A stretch of 64,000 nucleotides of DNA from Acinetobacter sichuanensis (GCF_003024515.2 NZ_PYIX02000001.1:1-64000), one strand, 5' to 3'. Counted from the stretch's first letter, positions 18,018 through 26,785 are shown. Notes: a model not told the origin generated them from the sequence alone. Translations and numbers: made by a program.

Positions 18018-19677
18018 TGGTGTAATTAAGCCAGAGCTACTCTTTGGTAAGGTAAATGCTGTTACTGCAAACTCTGTTAATTTTGAATATATTAATTTGC
18101 AACATCAAGCAACTTATTTTCATGGCAAACGCTATGGAAAAGGTGAGGTTGGTGAGTTTATATTAATTGAAAGTCAAGTAAATTTAATTCTTGGACGTAT
18201 AGTAGAAATTAAAAAAGATGATTTAGATAAGTCTAATTTGGATATCGCAGGGAGAATTCAGCTTTTAGGAACTATTCAAATGGATAGTTTGTATGTCACT
18301 GCTGGGGTTGAGTATTATCCAAATATTAATGATCTTATTTATTCGGCACCACATGAACTTATCGCTCAATTGCCAAAACGCATGAATAAAGGAATGCAGA
18401 AGGTTGAGTTAAATATTGGTTTTATTGATGTAGATCAAGGTTGTGATATCACTGTAACACCAGAAAAGCTATTTGGTCGACACCTTGGAATTCTAGGCTC
18501 TACAGGAGGAGGTAAAAGTTATACGACAGCAAAGATTTTAGAGGAATGTAGAAAATTTAATTCAAAGGTTATAATTCTTGACCCAACAGGAGAATATAAA
18601 GATTTTATTGGAGATGATATTGAAAATGTCCATTTGAGTGAACCAATCAATGCAGCAATAAACTCTCATCAAGTGAGTTTGCCTGTAGAATGTTTTCAGG
18701 AAACTGATTTTATAGCGCTATTTGAACCATCTGGAAAAGTGCAAGGGCCTAAATTTAGAGATGCTATAAGAAGCCTAAGGCTAGTTAATATTTTAAATGA
18801 TCGGCAACTACATTTAGATAAAATTGAAAATGGTATTTTCTTGAAAATTAGAAAAATGGAGCAATCTTGGAGAGAATGCGTTAATGCTATAGGTGGTACA
18901 AAACTTCTTGAGCACCCTTCAACACCATTTAATCCTTTAAAGCTTAGTAAACAAATTCGAGAGGAATGTATCTGGCCACCAAAATCGGATGGTATATGGG
19001 GAGAAGATCAGCAAAGCTTTAGTTATTGTCTTGCCTTAGTATCAAGAATTCATGGAATAACAACTTCTGATACCTTTAAATTTGTTTTTCAATCCAAAAA
19101 CCTACCAACACTTGTAGAAAAAATCGATGCTTTCTATGATTCAAATAAAAAAATTTTGAGAATAGACTTAAGTGATGTTGGATTTGAATTTAAAGCTAGG
19201 GAAATCGTTGCAAATGTAATTGGACGACATCTTTTAGGTCTCGCAAGGGATCGAAAGTTCTCAGATAAACCGATAGTTGTTTTTTTAGATGAAGCTCATA
19301 ATTTTATTGGTAAAAGTATTGGTAATGAAGATACGATTGCCAAATTAGATTCATTTGAGTTAATTGCTAAAGAAGGTCGAAAGTTTGGTTTAAATATTTG
19401 TTTAGCGACTCAGAGACCAAGAGATATAACTGAAGGTGTACTAAGTCAGTTAGGAACATTAATTGTTCATAGGCTTACTAATGATCGGGATAGAGAAATT
19501 ATTGAACGCGCATGTGGTGAAATAGATAAAGCTGCTTCCGATTTTCTACCTAGTCTACAGCCTGGAGAAGCAGTTCTTATAGGGAATGATTTTCCAATAC
19601 CACTAACTATTAATATCCACAAGCCTGCAATAATTCCAAACTCATCTGGGGCAGACTTTAAAAATAAATGGTTGTAA
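18010..19677 (+). CDS. HerA-type hexameric ATPase of the SIR2-HerA system
   Basis: The 555-aa protein begins with a HAS-barrel-like region and then a FtsK/HerA-type ATPase: LGSTGGGKSYTTAKIL near 163-178 (Walker A), VVFLDEAHNFIG near 422 (Walker B), CLATQRPRDITEGVLSQ (sensor) and VHRLTNDRDREIIERACG. HerA hexamers translocate on DNA and scaffold the SIR2 subunits. ATG 18010 follows a perfect GGAGGT site (18000-18005) that lies within the end of the SIR2 gene; the in-frame TTG 17998 lies before that site and is unlikely. There is no NurA nuclease gene beside it, which separates it from the archaeal repair pair. Confidence 0.9.
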   Translation: MHNGVIKPELLFGKVNAVTANSVNFEYINLQHQATYFHGKRYGKGEVGEFILIESQVNLILGRIVEIKKDDLDKSNLDIAGRIQLLGTIQMDSLYVTAGVEYYPNINDLIYSAPHELIAQLPKRMNKGMQKVELNIGFIDVDQGCDITVTPEKLFGRHLGILGSTGGGKSYTTAKILEECRKFNSKVIILDPTGEYKDFIGDDIENVHLSEPINAAINSHQVSLPVECFQETDFIALFEPSGKVQGPKFRDAIRSLRLVNILNDRQLHLDKIENGIFLKIRKMEQSWRECVNAIGGTKLLEHPSTPFNPLKLSKQIREECIWPPKSDGIWGEDQQSFSYCLALVSRIHGITTSDTFKFVFQSKNLPTLVEKIDAFYDSNKKILRIDLSDVGFEFKAREIVANVIGRHLLGLARDRKFSDKPIVVFLDEAHNFIGKSIGNEDTIAKLDSFELIAKEGRKFGLNICLATQRPRDITEGVLSQLGTLIVHRLTNDRDREIIERACGEIDKAASDFLPSLQPGEAVLIGNDFPIPLTINIHKPAIIPNSSGADFKNKWL

Positions 19678-19713
19678 ATTAATCAGTATGTAACGGAAAA
19701 GAGATAGTAAAAT

Positions 19714-19923
19714 ATGCCAAAAAATATTGATTTGGAAGAAGAACGTAGAAATGAATTAAGCATGCAAATGCTGGAAGATCTTAAAGCAATTGCGACATTG
19801 GAGCAAAGACCAATAAAGTATTTTAAAATGGATGAAAACGGAATTTTCTGTGAGGTACAAATTCTAAAAAATAATCAGGTTAAGAGGAGCAAGGATAATC
19901 AGATTAAATCAACTAAAAAATAA
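19714..19923 (+). CDS. Small charged protein downstream of SIR2-HerA
   Basis: A 69-aa hydrophilic protein that I do not recognise. It has an acidic helical N-terminus (DLEEERRNELSMQMLEDLK) and a basic C-terminal tail (NNQVKRSKDNQIKSTKK). It starts 37 bp after the HerA stop codon on the same strand, so it is probably in the same transcript. The ribosome site is weak (AGAG). It could be an accessory or inhibitor of the pair, but this is only position-based. Confidence 0.5.
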   Translation: MPKNIDLEEERRNELSMQMLEDLKAIATLEQRPIKYFKMDENGIFCEVQILKNNQVKRSKDNQIKSTKK

Positions 19924-19966
19924 TTTCAAATTCTGTTTAAAATAGATGCTGAAATTGTTTTTAACT

Positions 19967-19994
19967 TTGACCACTGTTGATTAATCAGCATAAT
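19967..19994 (+). promoter_or_regulatory. Putative sigma-70 promoter for the two-gene nuclease operon
   Basis: TTGACC (19967-19972) and CATAAT (19989-19994) are 16 bp apart in the gap before the 577-aa gene. A GATTAATC palindrome lies in the spacer. The start site would fall near 20001, leaving a leader of about 95 nt. Confidence 0.45.
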
Positions 19995-20094
19995 ATGAGG
20001 CTTAGTACAAAGTACGTTTGGTTGATTATTAAATTTACTTTATCGCAATTTTATATCACTAATATAAATAGGCCTTAGGAATATATAGAAAATT

Positions 20095-21828
20095 ATGACC
20101 CTAGAAGATTTAATCAACAATTTGAAAAATGATAATTTAGATTTGGAAATAAAAATTCGTTCTCTATGCGATTTTTATTTTGATTCGGGTGCTTCTCAAA
20201 AAAATGCTAAAATAATAGCCAATGCACATGATGATAATCAAATTAATTTAATTGTTTTTGCTACCCAAGTTATTGATAAATTATATAAAAATGAATTAAT
20301 TAATATAGATCAATTTGAACATGTTTTTTTCAACTTAGTAGTTTTAATGAATAGATTAGATTTCCCTGAGCTTATAAATATTGTTTTAAATTTTGAGAAA
20401 ATATTTAAACATGATTCCATGAGGTTTCACTATCTAAAAAAAGTAGCACAAAAAAATATTATTTATGCAGAATATTTATTTAATTTTATAGTTACTAGAT
20501 TAAATGTACATTATGATAAGTTAGGTGTAGCAGTAGCTTGCTTAACCATTTTTGATCCTATCAAAACAAAAGATTTTATTTTGAATCACTTTGACCTAGA
20601 GGGAAAGAGTATAGATTCATTATTAAATGCAGTTCGATACTTAGAATATTCTTCAACTACTGATGCGCATCAAATATTAGATAAAATTAATTATTTAATA
20701 AACAAAGATCAGCTAAATAGCTCTCAATTTGCTCAAATTTTAGAAATTATTACTTATATTACCTTACAATATAACGATCTAGAAAGTCATGTTATTAATA
20801 CAATAGAGCTAATTCTTAGTAAGACTAGCCCTACTGATATTTCAGAAAAAGCTGCTAACTTATTGTTTTTTGAAAGAGCTACAATTTCAAAAAGCTTAAA
20901 GCAAAATTTTTATCAAATGATCATCAATGCTGAAAATATTTCTCATCAAGTTTGTAATAATTTGGGTCTAACCATAGAAAATCAAAGTACTGATGAAGAT
21001 CTTAGAGAATTAATAGAGATTATTGAACAACTTTTACTTAAACACGAAAATATTTCCATCAAAAATTTTCATACCTATTATATTTGTGAAAATTCAGGTC
21101 TACTGAATAAAATAGTTACACGATGGTTTCTCTCCAAAAAGCAAAATTTATGGGAATCTGCATCGGATATAATTACATCTAATCATATTAAGTCATTGCA
21201 CGTAGATTTTTCATGGGTTGGTAATTTTAAAGAAGAAGATTCTATTTTTTTAACAAAGAAAGCAATTGGATGGTTATATATACATGAAGACCTCATTCTT
21301 AACTTTATAATTGGCATTTTAAATTACATAAAAAATCCAGAAATCGTTCCACAAGTTTTAGATTTAGCTTTCCAACATGTCATTATCAATTATGAACCTG
21401 AACACGTTGTCTTCTTTTTTGATTTACAGAATTACACTGAAGAAGAAACGCAAAATAAAATTAAAGGATTAAAAAGCCAACATGAAACTATCTATAAAGA
21501 TATAAAACAGGCAAATGATTTAAAAGAGTTAGCATGCCCATTAGAACACTCGAAATTAATCCAATATAAAAAACATCGTGACAATGAAAAAATTAATAAA
21601 TCTGCTGATGAGCAATCTACTTTTTCTGATCTCTTTGCAAAAAGAATTATGTTATATGGTGATAAATTTATAAGTACATCCTCTATTGAAAATGAAAAAG
21701 AAGCTCTTCAAGAAGTTGAGCTTACTTCATTTTCCTATACTCTAACCCTACCTCTACAATATTTTACCGACCCTATATTATCAGAATATCAGAGACGAAT
21801 TTTTATGAATGAGGGTATGGAAAAATGA
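20095..21828 (+). CDS. Unknown 577-aa helical protein, partner of a nuclease-domain protein
   Basis: I do not recognise this family. The protein is almost wholly helical, very AT-rich in coding, and has a regular alternation of about 35-40-residue amphipathic helix pairs (for example LINIVLNFEKIFKH, YAEYLFNFIVTRL, INTIELILSKTSP). This suggests an alpha-solenoid scaffold. There is no signal peptide, membrane segment or catalytic motif. Its stop codon overlaps the start of the next gene in ATGA, so the two proteins are made in fixed ratio and probably form a complex. The pair fills the last cargo slot before the right end of the island, where defence modules are often found. Confidence 0.55.
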   Translation: MTLEDLINNLKNDNLDLEIKIRSLCDFYFDSGASQKNAKIIANAHDDNQINLIVFATQVIDKLYKNELINIDQFEHVFFNLVVLMNRLDFPELINIVLNFEKIFKHDSMRFHYLKKVAQKNIIYAEYLFNFIVTRLNVHYDKLGVAVACLTIFDPIKTKDFILNHFDLEGKSIDSLLNAVRYLEYSSTTDAHQILDKINYLINKDQLNSSQFAQILEIITYITLQYNDLESHVINTIELILSKTSPTDISEKAANLLFFERATISKSLKQNFYQMIINAENISHQVCNNLGLTIENQSTDEDLRELIEIIEQLLLKHENISIKNFHTYYICENSGLLNKIVTRWFLSKKQNLWESASDIITSNHIKSLHVDFSWVGNFKEEDSIFLTKKAIGWLYIHEDLILNFIIGILNYIKNPEIVPQVLDLAFQHVIINYEPEHVVFFFDLQNYTEEETQNKIKGLKSQHETIYKDIKQANDLKELACPLEHSKLIQYKKHRDNEKINKSADEQSTFSDLFAKRIMLYGDKFISTSSIENEKEALQEVELTSFSYTLTLPLQYFTDPILSEYQRRIFMNEGMEK

Positions 21829-23492
21829 AATTAATATTGAAAGAATACTTAAGATCGTTAAAAGAGCGTAATGAATTAGATGCTCTCCTACCTGATTTAT
21901 TAACAGAAATGGGGATGGTCGTAACATCTTTACCTCAAAGAGGAACACGTCAAAATGGTGTGGACATAATGGCGGTAGGTAAAAATACTGAGCAGGAAGA
22001 TACAGTATTTTTGTTTTCAGTAAAAGATGGAAATCTAACTCGTACACATTGGGATAATGCAAGTGACCAAGCATTAAGAAAATCTATTAATGAAATTCTT
22101 GATATATATATTCCTCATAGAATTCCAAAAGAACATCAGAATAAAAAGATTGTAATATGTTTATGCTTTGGTGGAACTATCGAAGAACAGCTTCGAGAAA
22201 CTGTAACTAGTTATACCACTACAAATACAACTAATCGTATTTCATTTGAAGAATGGAATGGAGATAAAATAGCTGAATTAATTATTCAATATTTACTTAA
22301 AGAATCCTTACTTCCAGTCGGTTTTCGTGAAGAGCTTAGACGTTCTATTGCAATGATTGAAGAACCAGAAGCTTCTATACATTATTTTCATACTCTTTTA
22401 AAATTTATAGAAGAATCAAAGCTAAATAACTTACGCAAAATTCGTTTGATAAACCTAAGTTTATGGGTTCTATACTCATGGTCACGAAACTTAAATAATT
22501 TAGAAAGTATCTATCAATGTTCTGAAAAAGCTCTCTTTATATCTTGGTTGATTATCAAAGATATTTATCTGAATAAAAATAAAGAAGCTAAAGAATTGAA
22601 AAATGCTTTTGAAAATATAGTGAGAGTTTATAGACAAATTACTGAAAGTTTTATAGAAAAATTTAAACCTTATTGCGACAAACAATATGCAATATCAGCT
22701 AATGCACATTATGGTAGCCATGCAAATGCGAATATAAAATTATTTGATATCTTGAGTAGATTTTCAGTTTATGCCTATTGGTTATATTCTGATATACAGA
22801 ATGAAAATGATAAGGATATTAAACAGAAATTAACTGATAAACTTTGTGATCATCTTGATGATTTGCAGTTATTGATATTAAATAACTCAATTCTTTTTAC
22901 ACCAATAAAGGATTCCCAAATTATAGAGATTTCATTATTTCTTATAGCATTTAATCTAAGTAATGAAAATAATCATATTGATTTTATTAGAAATTATGTG
23001 AGGAATTTAATAAATGCATTAAAAAGGTCATATGCTATAAAGTACTTGTATCCTGTTATATACGAAGATTTTAATAAGTTGTTAAATCATTCATCACAAC
23101 ATGATGATAGTTATTTTAAAGAAGCAACATCTGGAAGCCTAATGCTTCCAACTTTGGCTTTAATTTCTGCTATTTTTAATGATGAATCTTCTTACAATAT
23201 TATTCAAGAAATACAAAGGGAAAAGCTTTCTCATTGTAATTTTCAATTTTGGTTTCCAAGAGAAAAATCAGAAAACATCATATTAAGATCACCTAATAGG
23301 CTTCATGGTGCTTGTTGGTCAAGTGTGCCAACTCAAAAAGAAAAGTTTGAATTTCTCAAAGAAATTGAACTAATGTTGTCGAAAAATGAACATATTAAAG
23401 ATTTTTCACTTTTGAAAAATAATTTAGATCCTATATTTTTAGTTGCTTGTAGACATTATCGACAGCCTATTCCTTTGAATTTCACAATTTAA
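21825..23492 (+). CDS. Protein with N-terminal Mrr-like (PD-(D/E)xK-type) nuclease domain and helical C-terminus
   Basis: The 555-aa protein starts with a restriction-endonuclease-like segment. LLPDLLTEMGM is the first helix, then QNGVDIMAVG with Asp47, then TVFLFSVKDGN with Lys67, followed by a helix. This is the D...xxK pattern of Mrr-type nucleases, with Ser65 where Glu or Gln is usual. A second alpha/beta strand (KKIVICLCFGG) and ISFEEWNGDKIAELI fit the rest of such a fold. Residues 180-555 are helical and unknown. The ATGA overlap with the upstream gene argues for a complex. A DNA-targeting defence role is inferred. The variant active site leaves activity uncertain. Confidence 0.6.
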   Translation: MKLILKEYLRSLKERNELDALLPDLLTEMGMVVTSLPQRGTRQNGVDIMAVGKNTEQEDTVFLFSVKDGNLTRTHWDNASDQALRKSINEILDIYIPHRIPKEHQNKKIVICLCFGGTIEEQLRETVTSYTTTNTTNRISFEEWNGDKIAELIIQYLLKESLLPVGFREELRRSIAMIEEPEASIHYFHTLLKFIEESKLNNLRKIRLINLSLWVLYSWSRNLNNLESIYQCSEKALFISWLIIKDIYLNKNKEAKELKNAFENIVRVYRQITESFIEKFKPYCDKQYAISANAHYGSHANANIKLFDILSRFSVYAYWLYSDIQNENDKDIKQKLTDKLCDHLDDLQLLILNNSILFTPIKDSQIIEISLFLIAFNLSNENNHIDFIRNYVRNLINALKRSYAIKYLYPVIYEDFNKLLNHSSQHDDSYFKEATSGSLMLPTLALISAIFNDESSYNIIQEIQREKLSHCNFQFWFPREKSENIILRSPNRLHGACWSSVPTQKEKFEFLKEIELMLSKNEHIKDFSLLKNNLDPIFLVACRHYRQPIPLNFTI

Positions 23493-23540
23493 GATTTAGA
23501 TATATTATCTAACTTTCTTGTGTGCAATTAGGATGAAAAT

Positions 23541-23643
23541 ATGGAATTTTTATTTATTTTTTATTGAATTTTATGGAATTTATAAAAAATGGAATTTTTT
23601 TTTAAATAAATTTTAAAAACAAAAACTTATAGAAAAATTCCAT
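23541..23643. repeat. Repeated ATGGAATTTTT motifs at the island's right end
   Basis: ATGGAATTTTT occurs at 23541-23551 and 23589-23599, with a shorter ATGGAATTT at 23573-23581, all in the same orientation. The inverse AAAAATTCCAT is at 23633-23643. The last copy lies at the point where flotillin homology stops. Clusters of short direct and inverted repeats at an element end are typical of recombinase-binding sites, so this is the probable right end of the island. Confidence 0.6.
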
Positions 23644-24249
23644 TTTTGCTTGTATAGATTGGTTTTCATTAAAAAATTTAAAGCTTGTTTGGTCTAAGCC
23701 AGTTAAAGATACTGTTTCAAGTTCTAGACCATTTTTAAATAAATCTTCAGAAACAACTTGTTGAACTTTTTGAACAAAATCGACACGCTTTTCATGTAAT
23801 TCTTCCATTGCCATTTCTGCGGCAACAGCACGTAAAGAGTCAACGAATTTACCTTCAACCAAATCTTTTAATTCTGGCGGTGACATGGTTTTTTTACCCA
23901 GTGTCTGTGCTGCTGTTGCAATGGACTCCGCTGTTGGTTTTACACGTACATAAAATTCAGCCATGACATCAACACGCATGCGATCACGTGTAATCAGTGC
24001 TTGATCTGCTGCACGTTTTACCTCTAAACGTAAAGTATTCATATTTACAGGAATAACTTCATGTAAAACAGGGAGAACGATTGCGCCACCATTTAAGATG
24101 ACTTTTTCACCACCAAAACCTGTTCGTACAAAAGAAACTTCTTTACTTGAACGTTTATAAAGGCGGGCAATTACAACGCCTATTACAATCAGCGCGGCTA
24201 AAATAATGCCTGCAAGAATTAAAATTTGGTATAAAGATGAACTCATCAT
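23602..24249 (-). pseudogene. yqiK: Flotillin YqiK, truncated by island insertion
   Basis: The frame encodes 215 aa, whereas YqiK-type flotillins are about 550 aa. An N-terminal membrane helix (ILILAGIILAALIVIGVVIA) is followed by the SPFH/band-7 domain (FVRTGFGGEKVILNGGAIV...RVDVMAEFYVRVKP). Homology stops after TSFKFFNENQ (about residue 197, base 23660); the last 18 residues come from the element end. The whole coiled-coil half needed for oligomerisation is lost. It lies 29 bp after yqiJ in the same direction, the usual yqiJ-yqiK operon for a membrane microdomain scaffold. The rest of the gene should be on the far side of the island. Confidence 0.85.
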
Positions 24250-24278
24250 ATAATTTTCTCGTCATTTGTTATAAAAAT

Positions 24279-24917
24279 TTAAAGTTGAATCGCTTGAAAA
24301 CCATTCACTGTTTTGTGCGTTAATATGACCTCTTGTCCTTGTGAAAAAGTAATGTCAAGTTCAGGTTCGACCAATATATAATGCGTTTGACCAAATTGAT
24401 CGAGCACTTTGGCTTGAGCGGGATAATTCTGTTTTGCTTGTCCTAAAATAATCAGGGCTGTTCGACCAATCAATTCTTCACTATGTATTGCAGTGGTTTC
24501 ATCTTGAGGTAAAATTTTTGCAATGATTGCGGTACAAAGGCGTACAAAGGGCATACATAAAAATAAACTGACAGGCGCTGCAATCCAAATTGCTAAATAA
24601 CTGTGAGTGAACTTAAAGAATACAGCCTGCATTGCAAAACCAAACAAGCTATAAACGGTTAAAAAAATAATGAGCCAAACCAGAACAGGCACACGACCTA
24701 AGTAAAGCCAGTCTAAAAATTGTACAAATAAGCTTTGATCTGTATCAAAATCAAGACTATGGCTACCTCCAACTTGTTCAGGAATAAACTGGTCTAAAAA
24801 ACCCTGAGTAGATGAGCCTAAAATGAGTAATAAGCATTCAAAAATACCTAAAAGCAACATCAAGCATAAGCTGACGCTAAAAAATAAATTTGAAGCATGT
24901 GTAAATAATTCCCACAT
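24279..24917 (-). CDS. yqiJ: YqiJ family inner-membrane OB-fold protein
   Basis: The 212-aa protein has an N-terminal membrane helix (NLFFSVSLCLMLLLGIFECL), two or three more central ones (VLVWLIIFLTVYSLFG, AIWIAAPVSLFLCM), and a C-terminal OB-fold-like beta domain (HSEELIGRTALIILGQAK...ILTHKTVNGFQAIQL), as in NfeD-type partners of flotillins. ATG 24917 is preferred over GTG 24941 because AAGAG lies 8 nt upstream and the family starts MWELF. It is upstream of the yqiK stump and now lacks an intact flotillin partner at this locus. Confidence 0.85.
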   Translation of the reverse strand: MWELFTHASNLFFSVSLCLMLLLGIFECLLLILGSSTQGFLDQFIPEQVGGSHSLDFDTDQSLFVQFLDWLYLGRVPVLVWLIIFLTVYSLFGFAMQAVFFKFTHSYLAIWIAAPVSLFLCMPFVRLCTAIIAKILPQDETTAIHSEELIGRTALIILGQAKQNYPAQAKVLDQFGQTHYILVEPELDITFSQGQEVILTHKTVNGFQAIQL

Positions 24918-25375
24918 AATGTTTACTCTTGTTGAGTTCACGGTTTATTTGTTTTGATATGTTTTTTATAACCAGTAAAGTACTGATTATGAGTTAATTC
25001 TATTAAGAATCTCAGTTTATATGGTTATTTCAATATTGACAAGATTTTTTTAATATTAGTAATTGTAAATCAATAAGTTATTGATTTTTAGTAAAACAAT
25101 AAATTTAAAGCAAGACAGTTGTAATAAATGATAAAGTAGATTATAAATTAGACATATCTAAAACAAGCAATAAAATGAATGATAAGGAGAAAAGGGATTT
25201 TAGGAAAAAAGGGATTAAACTTCAAAATCAATGTTTTCTAAACAATTAGCCTATTGGAAATGAAGTAAAAGGGTTTTATTGATTATTTTAAGCTCAAAAA
25301 AATACGCAATGATTGGGGTGATCACTGCGTATAACAACGAATCTGCATACACAAATTCGGTTAAGGAGAAATGTT

Positions 25376-25399
25376 ATGAACTTTGGGGATTGCTCATAA
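25376..25399 (+). CDS. Possible 7-codon mini-ORF with strong ribosome site
   Basis: ATG 25376 opens MNFGDCS then TAA. It is preceded at ideal spacing (7 nt) by AAGGAG (25363-25368), one of the best ribosome sites in the region. It has no Trp codons, so it is not a classical trp leader peptide. It could be a leader peptide or the coding part of a dual-function sRNA. Chance cannot be excluded. Confidence 0.25.
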   Translation: MNFGDCS

Positions 25400-25507
25400 C
25401 GTGAAATAACTATAATACTGCCTGATAAATACGTCATTAGTTTTCACGTTAATTCGTGTTAAATTACGTTAATAAGAGACGATTTATGTTGCTTTTCTTT
25501 CCAGAAT

Positions 25508-25537
25508 AAAAAAGCCTTTCAAATGAAAGGCTTTTTT
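25508..25537. terminator. Bidirectional intrinsic terminator after trpS
   Basis: AAAAAAGCCTTTC and GAAAGGCTTTTTT form a 13-bp stem with an AAAT loop 22 bp beyond the trpS stop. T-runs flank both ends, so it can stop transcription from trpS and from any plus-strand transcript of the gap. Confidence 0.9.
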
Positions 25538-25558
25538 ATTGAACAACTTATTTATAAC

Positions 25559-26572
25559 TTAAAAATGGAAAACACCTAAACCATCTTTAATTTCATCAAG
25601 CGTATTTTGAGTGATAATACGACATTTATCCGTACCCGTTTTCAAAATATCCATAATGTAATCAGGGTCTTTTGCAAGTTCCATACGACGCTCACGAATT
25701 GGCGTGATCAATTCTTTGAGTACACCTTCAAGACGTTTTTTCACAGTACCGTCACCTAAACCACCACGACGATAATGTGCTTTTAATTCTTCAACTTCTT
25801 CTTTATTTGGATCAAAAGCATCTAAATAAGTAAATACGATATTTCCTTCGACTTGACCTGGATCTTCGATACGTAGATGGTTTGGATCGGTATACATCGC
25901 ATTAACTGCTTTCTTGATATCTTTATCAGAAGCATCAAGTACGATTGTATTGCCTAAAGATTTAGACATTTTTGCCTTACCATCAAAACCAGGAAGACGA
26001 CTCATGTTCGAAAGAAGTGCTTTACACTCAGGTAAAATATCTTGACCAATTTGACGATTTAAACGACGAACAATTTCATTGGTTTGTTCAATCATCGGAA
26101 TTTGGTCTTCACCTACAGGGACAACTGTTGCTTTAAATGCTGTGATATCAGCAGCTTGTGCTACTGGATAGCATAAGAAACCTGCGGGAATATCACGCTC
26201 AAAGCCACGTAATTGAATTTCAGCTTTAATCGTTGGATTACGCTCTAAACGAGAAACTGTAACAAAATTAAGATATAACATTGTCAGTTCATTGAGCGCA
26301 GGCAAACATGATTGAACACAAATCGTTGTTTTATTTGGATCAATACCAACGGCTAAATAATCTGTTGCAACTTCAAGAATATTACGGCGAACTTTTTCAA
26401 AATTGTCGGCATTATCTGTTAATGCTTGCGCATCTGCTAAAAGTAAATGTTGGTGATGTGAGTCTTGTAAACCTACACGTGAACGTAGTGAACCAACAAA
26501 ATGACCTAAGTGAAGTTGTCCCGTTGGACGGTCGCCTGTTAGGATGACAGGGCGATTGTCTTGATTACTCAT
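25559..26572 (-). CDS. trpS: Tryptophanyl-tRNA synthetase
   Basis: The 337-aa class I aminoacyl-tRNA synthetase joins tryptophan to its tRNA. The Rossmann fold carries the HIGH-type motif GQLHLGHFVGS near residue 18 and the KMSKS motif (GKAKMSKSLGNT) near 201. The tryptophan and AMP binding regions (QAADITAF, VGEDQIPM) are intact, and the length is normal for the family. It is a single-gene unit with a strong terminator directly behind it. GDRPTGQ at the start is typical of the gammaproteobacterial short form. Confidence 0.97.
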   Translation of the reverse strand: MSNQDNRPVILTGDRPTGQLHLGHFVGSLRSRVGLQDSHHQHLLLADAQALTDNADNFEKVRRNILEVATDYLAVGIDPNKTTICVQSCLPALNELTMLYLNFVTVSRLERNPTIKAEIQLRGFERDIPAGFLCYPVAQAADITAFKATVVPVGEDQIPMIEQTNEIVRRLNRQIGQDILPECKALLSNMSRLPGFDGKAKMSKSLGNTIVLDASDKDIKKAVNAMYTDPNHLRIEDPGQVEGNIVFTYLDAFDPNKEEVEELKAHYRRGGLGDGTVKKRLEGVLKELITPIRERRMELAKDPDYIMDILKTGTDKCRIITQNTLDEIKDGLGVFHF

Positions 26573-26785
26573 TATTTATTCCACAGCCGTAAGCGACGAC
26601 ATCTGTTGTTGCTAAGAATGTTGCACATTGTACGGCATAATTTTTTTTTATGTCAGCGAAATAATGTACTTGATTGCAAAAATTCAAAATTTCAAAAATG
26701 ATATATAAAAATACAAGACAATCTATAAAGCATTTAAAAACTTAATTAAACTATTTAAATCAACACAGATTAGGATAAGAAAAAA

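Larger units (their letters stand above)
1..23650. mobile_element. Defence-bearing genomic island inserted in the flotillin gene (left end outside window)
   Basis: The stretch runs from a recombinase operon at the left edge to a break inside yqiK near 23640-23665. Its contents are accessory: recombinases, an XRE regulator, a type I R-M locus, a NERD helicase, a SIR2-HerA pair and several unknown genes. Everything to the right is conserved chromosome. By eye the recombinase operon and the 14.5-23.5 kb part are clearly more AT-rich than hsdM/hsdR or the flanking housekeeping genes, so the island looks assembled from several sources. The yqiK gene is interrupted mid-domain, and its missing 3' part should lie beyond the unseen left end. 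The exact boundaries are inferred. Confidence 0.8.
25304..25537 (+). ncRNA. Possible small RNA region downstream of trpS (Aar-like position)
   Basis: The 640-bp gap between yqiJ and trpS holds several structured elements. There is a hairpin at 25304-25330 (ACGCA...TGCGT), an AACGTGAAA...TTTTCACGTT inverted pair around 25398-25450, a TATAAT at 25411-25416, and the strong hairpin shared with trpS at 25508-25537. In A. baylyi the Hfq-dependent sRNA Aar is encoded between trpS and sucD, i.e. in a comparable position beside trpS. Identity with Aar, the strand and the start are not proven here. The rest of the gap (24942-25300) is AT-rich with no feature I can support. Confidence 0.4.

Noticed and set aside
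18010..19677. HerA-NurA repair pair
   Set aside because: No NurA-like nuclease is adjacent; the SIR2 partner and overlap point to the anti-phage SIR2-HerA system.
19924..20094. Third copy of the hsdR tail before the 577-aa gene
   Set aside because: A short GACCACTG match to the region near 16620 exists, but no longer similarity to hsdR is present.
23493..23640. tRNA gene as attachment site at the island end
   Set aside because: No cloverleaf or CCA-type 3' end is visible; the junction lies inside yqiK.
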